Of a stretch of 64,000 nucleotides of DNA, positions 63,004 to 64,000 are shown one piece after another (positions within the stretch are counted from its first letter, which is position 1; each line of letters starts with the position of its first letter). Position numbers and translations under genes: made by a program. Source of the DNA: JABDJX01 sp039942715 (GTDB lineage: Bacteria > Pseudomonadota > Alphaproteobacteria > Rhodobacterales > Rhodobacteraceae); contig JBDVBY010000006.1 in assembly GCA_039942715.1 (NCBI GenBank), forward strand, positions 1-64,000, written 5' to 3'. Below the pieces are notes generated by a model that saw only the letters and a program-made list of their open reading frames with translations, was not told the DNA's origin and did no database searches.

Positions 63004-64000
63004 GCGCGTTTCAACTGACCGCGTCACCTTCGCACTGAACGGCCGCGAAATCAGTGCATCCGCCTTTGCCGGCGAACGTCTGTCCTCTTTCCTGCGCGAA
63101 AAAGCAGGCGCGCGCGATGTCAAAGTTGGCTGCGATGCGGGCGATTGCGGGGCCTGCACAGTTATGGTCGACGGTGAAATCGTCTGCGCGTGTTTGATGC
63201 CTGCACAGCAAGCCGAAGGACGGGTCGTTGAGACATTGGCCGGGTTAACCGAAGACAATTTGACCAAAACGCTCGCGGCCAGCTTTGAAGCCCATGGTGC
63301 TGCGCAATGCGGGATTTGCACACCGGGGATGATGGTCTCTGCCGTTGCCCTCCTGCGCGAAACACCCAAGCCCGATGAAACGTCAGTAATGGACGCTTTG
63401 GGAGGCGTTTTGTGCCGCTGCACCGGATATCGCAAGATCATCGAGGCGGTGATTGCGACGGGTGAAGAAATTGCAGCGCAAGACCCGATTGGACACACCG
63501 GCGCTGCCATCCACCGAGTCGATGGCGCAGACAAAGTCAGCGGAGCCGAGGCGTTTGGAGATGATATCGCCCCTCCCGATACACTTGTGGTGCGCGTTAT
63601 CCGCTCGCCATTTCACCGCGCTGGCTTCACGCTCGGTGATTTGACGGGCTGGGCAACACAGACACCCGGCATTGAAGCGGTGCTCACTGCCGCAGACATC
63701 CAAGGCAAGAACTGCTTTGGCGTGATCCCCGCCTTTGCCGACCAACCCGTGTTTGCCGAAACCGAAGCGCGTTTTCGCGGCGAAGCTGTGGCAGCGCTGG
63801 TAGGCACACCCGACGCGGTGCGTAATATCAACGACGCCGATCTGCCGATCACATGGGAGGAGCGCGCCGCCGCTTTGACAATAACCGACGCTATGGAGGG
63901 CGGCGCGCAATTGCACGCAAACCGCGATGCCAACCTTATGTGCCGCGGGTATGTGTCGTGCGGCGAGCCTTACGATGCGCTGAAGGCCGCAGTCGTGACA
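62996..64000 (+). CDS. Molybdenum hydroxylase, fused 2Fe-2S and molybdopterin subunit (partial at window end)
   Basis: The visible 335 codons begin MDKRVSTDRVTFALNGREIS. The first 160 residues form the 2Fe-2S module. It has the plant-type cluster in VGCDAGDCGACTVMVDGEIV with a fourth Cys in CACLM, and the second cluster in AAQCGICTPGMMV and VLCRCTGYRK. From about residue 165 the molybdenum domain starts (AIHRVDGADKVSGAEAFGDD, FRGEAVAALVGTPDAV). It is still open at 64000. The enzyme hydroxylates a purine, N-heterocycle or aldehyde. Fusion of FeS to the large subunit with a separate FAD subunit differs from common bacterial xdhAB. Confidence 0.9.
   Translation, partial: MDKRVSTDRVTFALNGREISASAFAGERLSSFLREKAGARDVKVGCDAGDCGACTVMVDGEIVCACLMPAQQAEGRVVETLAGLTEDNLTKTLAASFEAHGAAQCGICTPGMMVSAVALLRETPKPDETSVMDALGGVLCRCTGYRKIIEAVIATGEEIAAQDPIGHTGAAIHRVDGADKVSGAEAFGDDIAPPDTLVVRVIRSPFHRAGFTLGDLTGWATQTPGIEAVLTAADIQGKNCFGVIPAFADQPVFAETEARFRGEAVAALVGTPDAVRNINDADLPITWEERAAALTITDAMEGGAQLHANRDANLMCRGYVSCGEPYDALKAAVVT

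Overview
The window looks like chromosomal DNA of a marine alphaproteobacterium of the Rhodobacteraceae (Roseobacter group). This rests on familiar gene neighbourhoods (tmk-holB-tatD, gor-hflK-hflC, glpX, purA with a DUF2842 gene), a Hint-domain secreted protein, DUF849 (BKACE) and dimethylglycine-dehydrogenase-like catabolic genes, TRAP transporters, and dense gene packing with ATGA-type overlaps. No species can be named from the sequence alone.

Region 1 (1-14202) is a catabolic cluster. From the cyclase-family hydrolase at 11507 leftwards, all genes lie on the minus strand: hydrolase, cupin, SDR, 3-hydroxyacyl-CoA-type dehydrogenase, a complete branched-chain-type ABC transporter, a BKACE, a complete TRAP transporter, and the first 27 codons of a sulfatase cut by the window edge. 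A divergent IclR regulator (11677-12438) faces the hydrolase across a region holding an inverted repeat that is a good operator candidate. An aromatic-type FAD monooxygenase (12448-14202) converges on the regulator.

Region 2 (14203-20654) holds an orphan 244-residue gene between repeat-rich gaps, then a sugar-type module on the plus strand: TIM-barrel isomerase-like protein, binding protein, RbsC-type permease and a single-cassette ATPase. Region 3 (20655-24540) is a signalling locus: a hybrid histidine kinase with HPt domain, a secreted SUOX-fold protein without its cofactor cysteine, and a divergent LuxR-type response regulator.

Region 4 (24599-29917) is the most unusual part. One minus-strand operon carries sqdB (UDP-sulfoquinovose synthase), a BcsB-like periplasmic protein, a processive membrane glycosyltransferase of the cellulose-synthase type, and a frameshifted gene with a signal peptide, a CxxCH haem motif and helical repeats. 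The combination suggests export of a sulfoquinovose-containing polysaccharide rather than sulfolipid synthesis.

Region 5 (about 29918-35168) is accessory: diverged intergenic repeats, the 3' remnant of a GlcD-type FAD oxidase, two tyrosine integrases, two small DNA-binding proteins and an orphan 265-residue gene, ending at tRNA-Ser(UGA).

Region 6 (35344-49251) is mostly core: SPOR lipoprotein, dacA-type carboxypeptidase, tmk, holB, tatD, PhnP-type hydrolase and an AEC transporter. These are followed by a hydantoinase / hydantoin racemase / DapA-like operon, a convergent FAD-GcvT oxidoreductase, the Hint protein and tRNA-Leu(UAG). Region 7 (49378-64000) holds a sodium:alanine symporter with a universal stress protein, rpiA-gor, hflK-hflC, sdaA, glpX, an orphan haem oxygenase, purA, DUF2842 and DUF302 genes. 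It closes with a molybdenum hydroxylase pair whose large subunit carries a fused 2Fe-2S domain and runs off the window end.

All three binding-protein-dependent transporters carry a strong RNA hairpin just after, or just inside the gene after, the binding-protein gene, a shared arrangement for expressing the binding protein above the permease. No CRISPR array, insertion sequence or replication origin was recognised.
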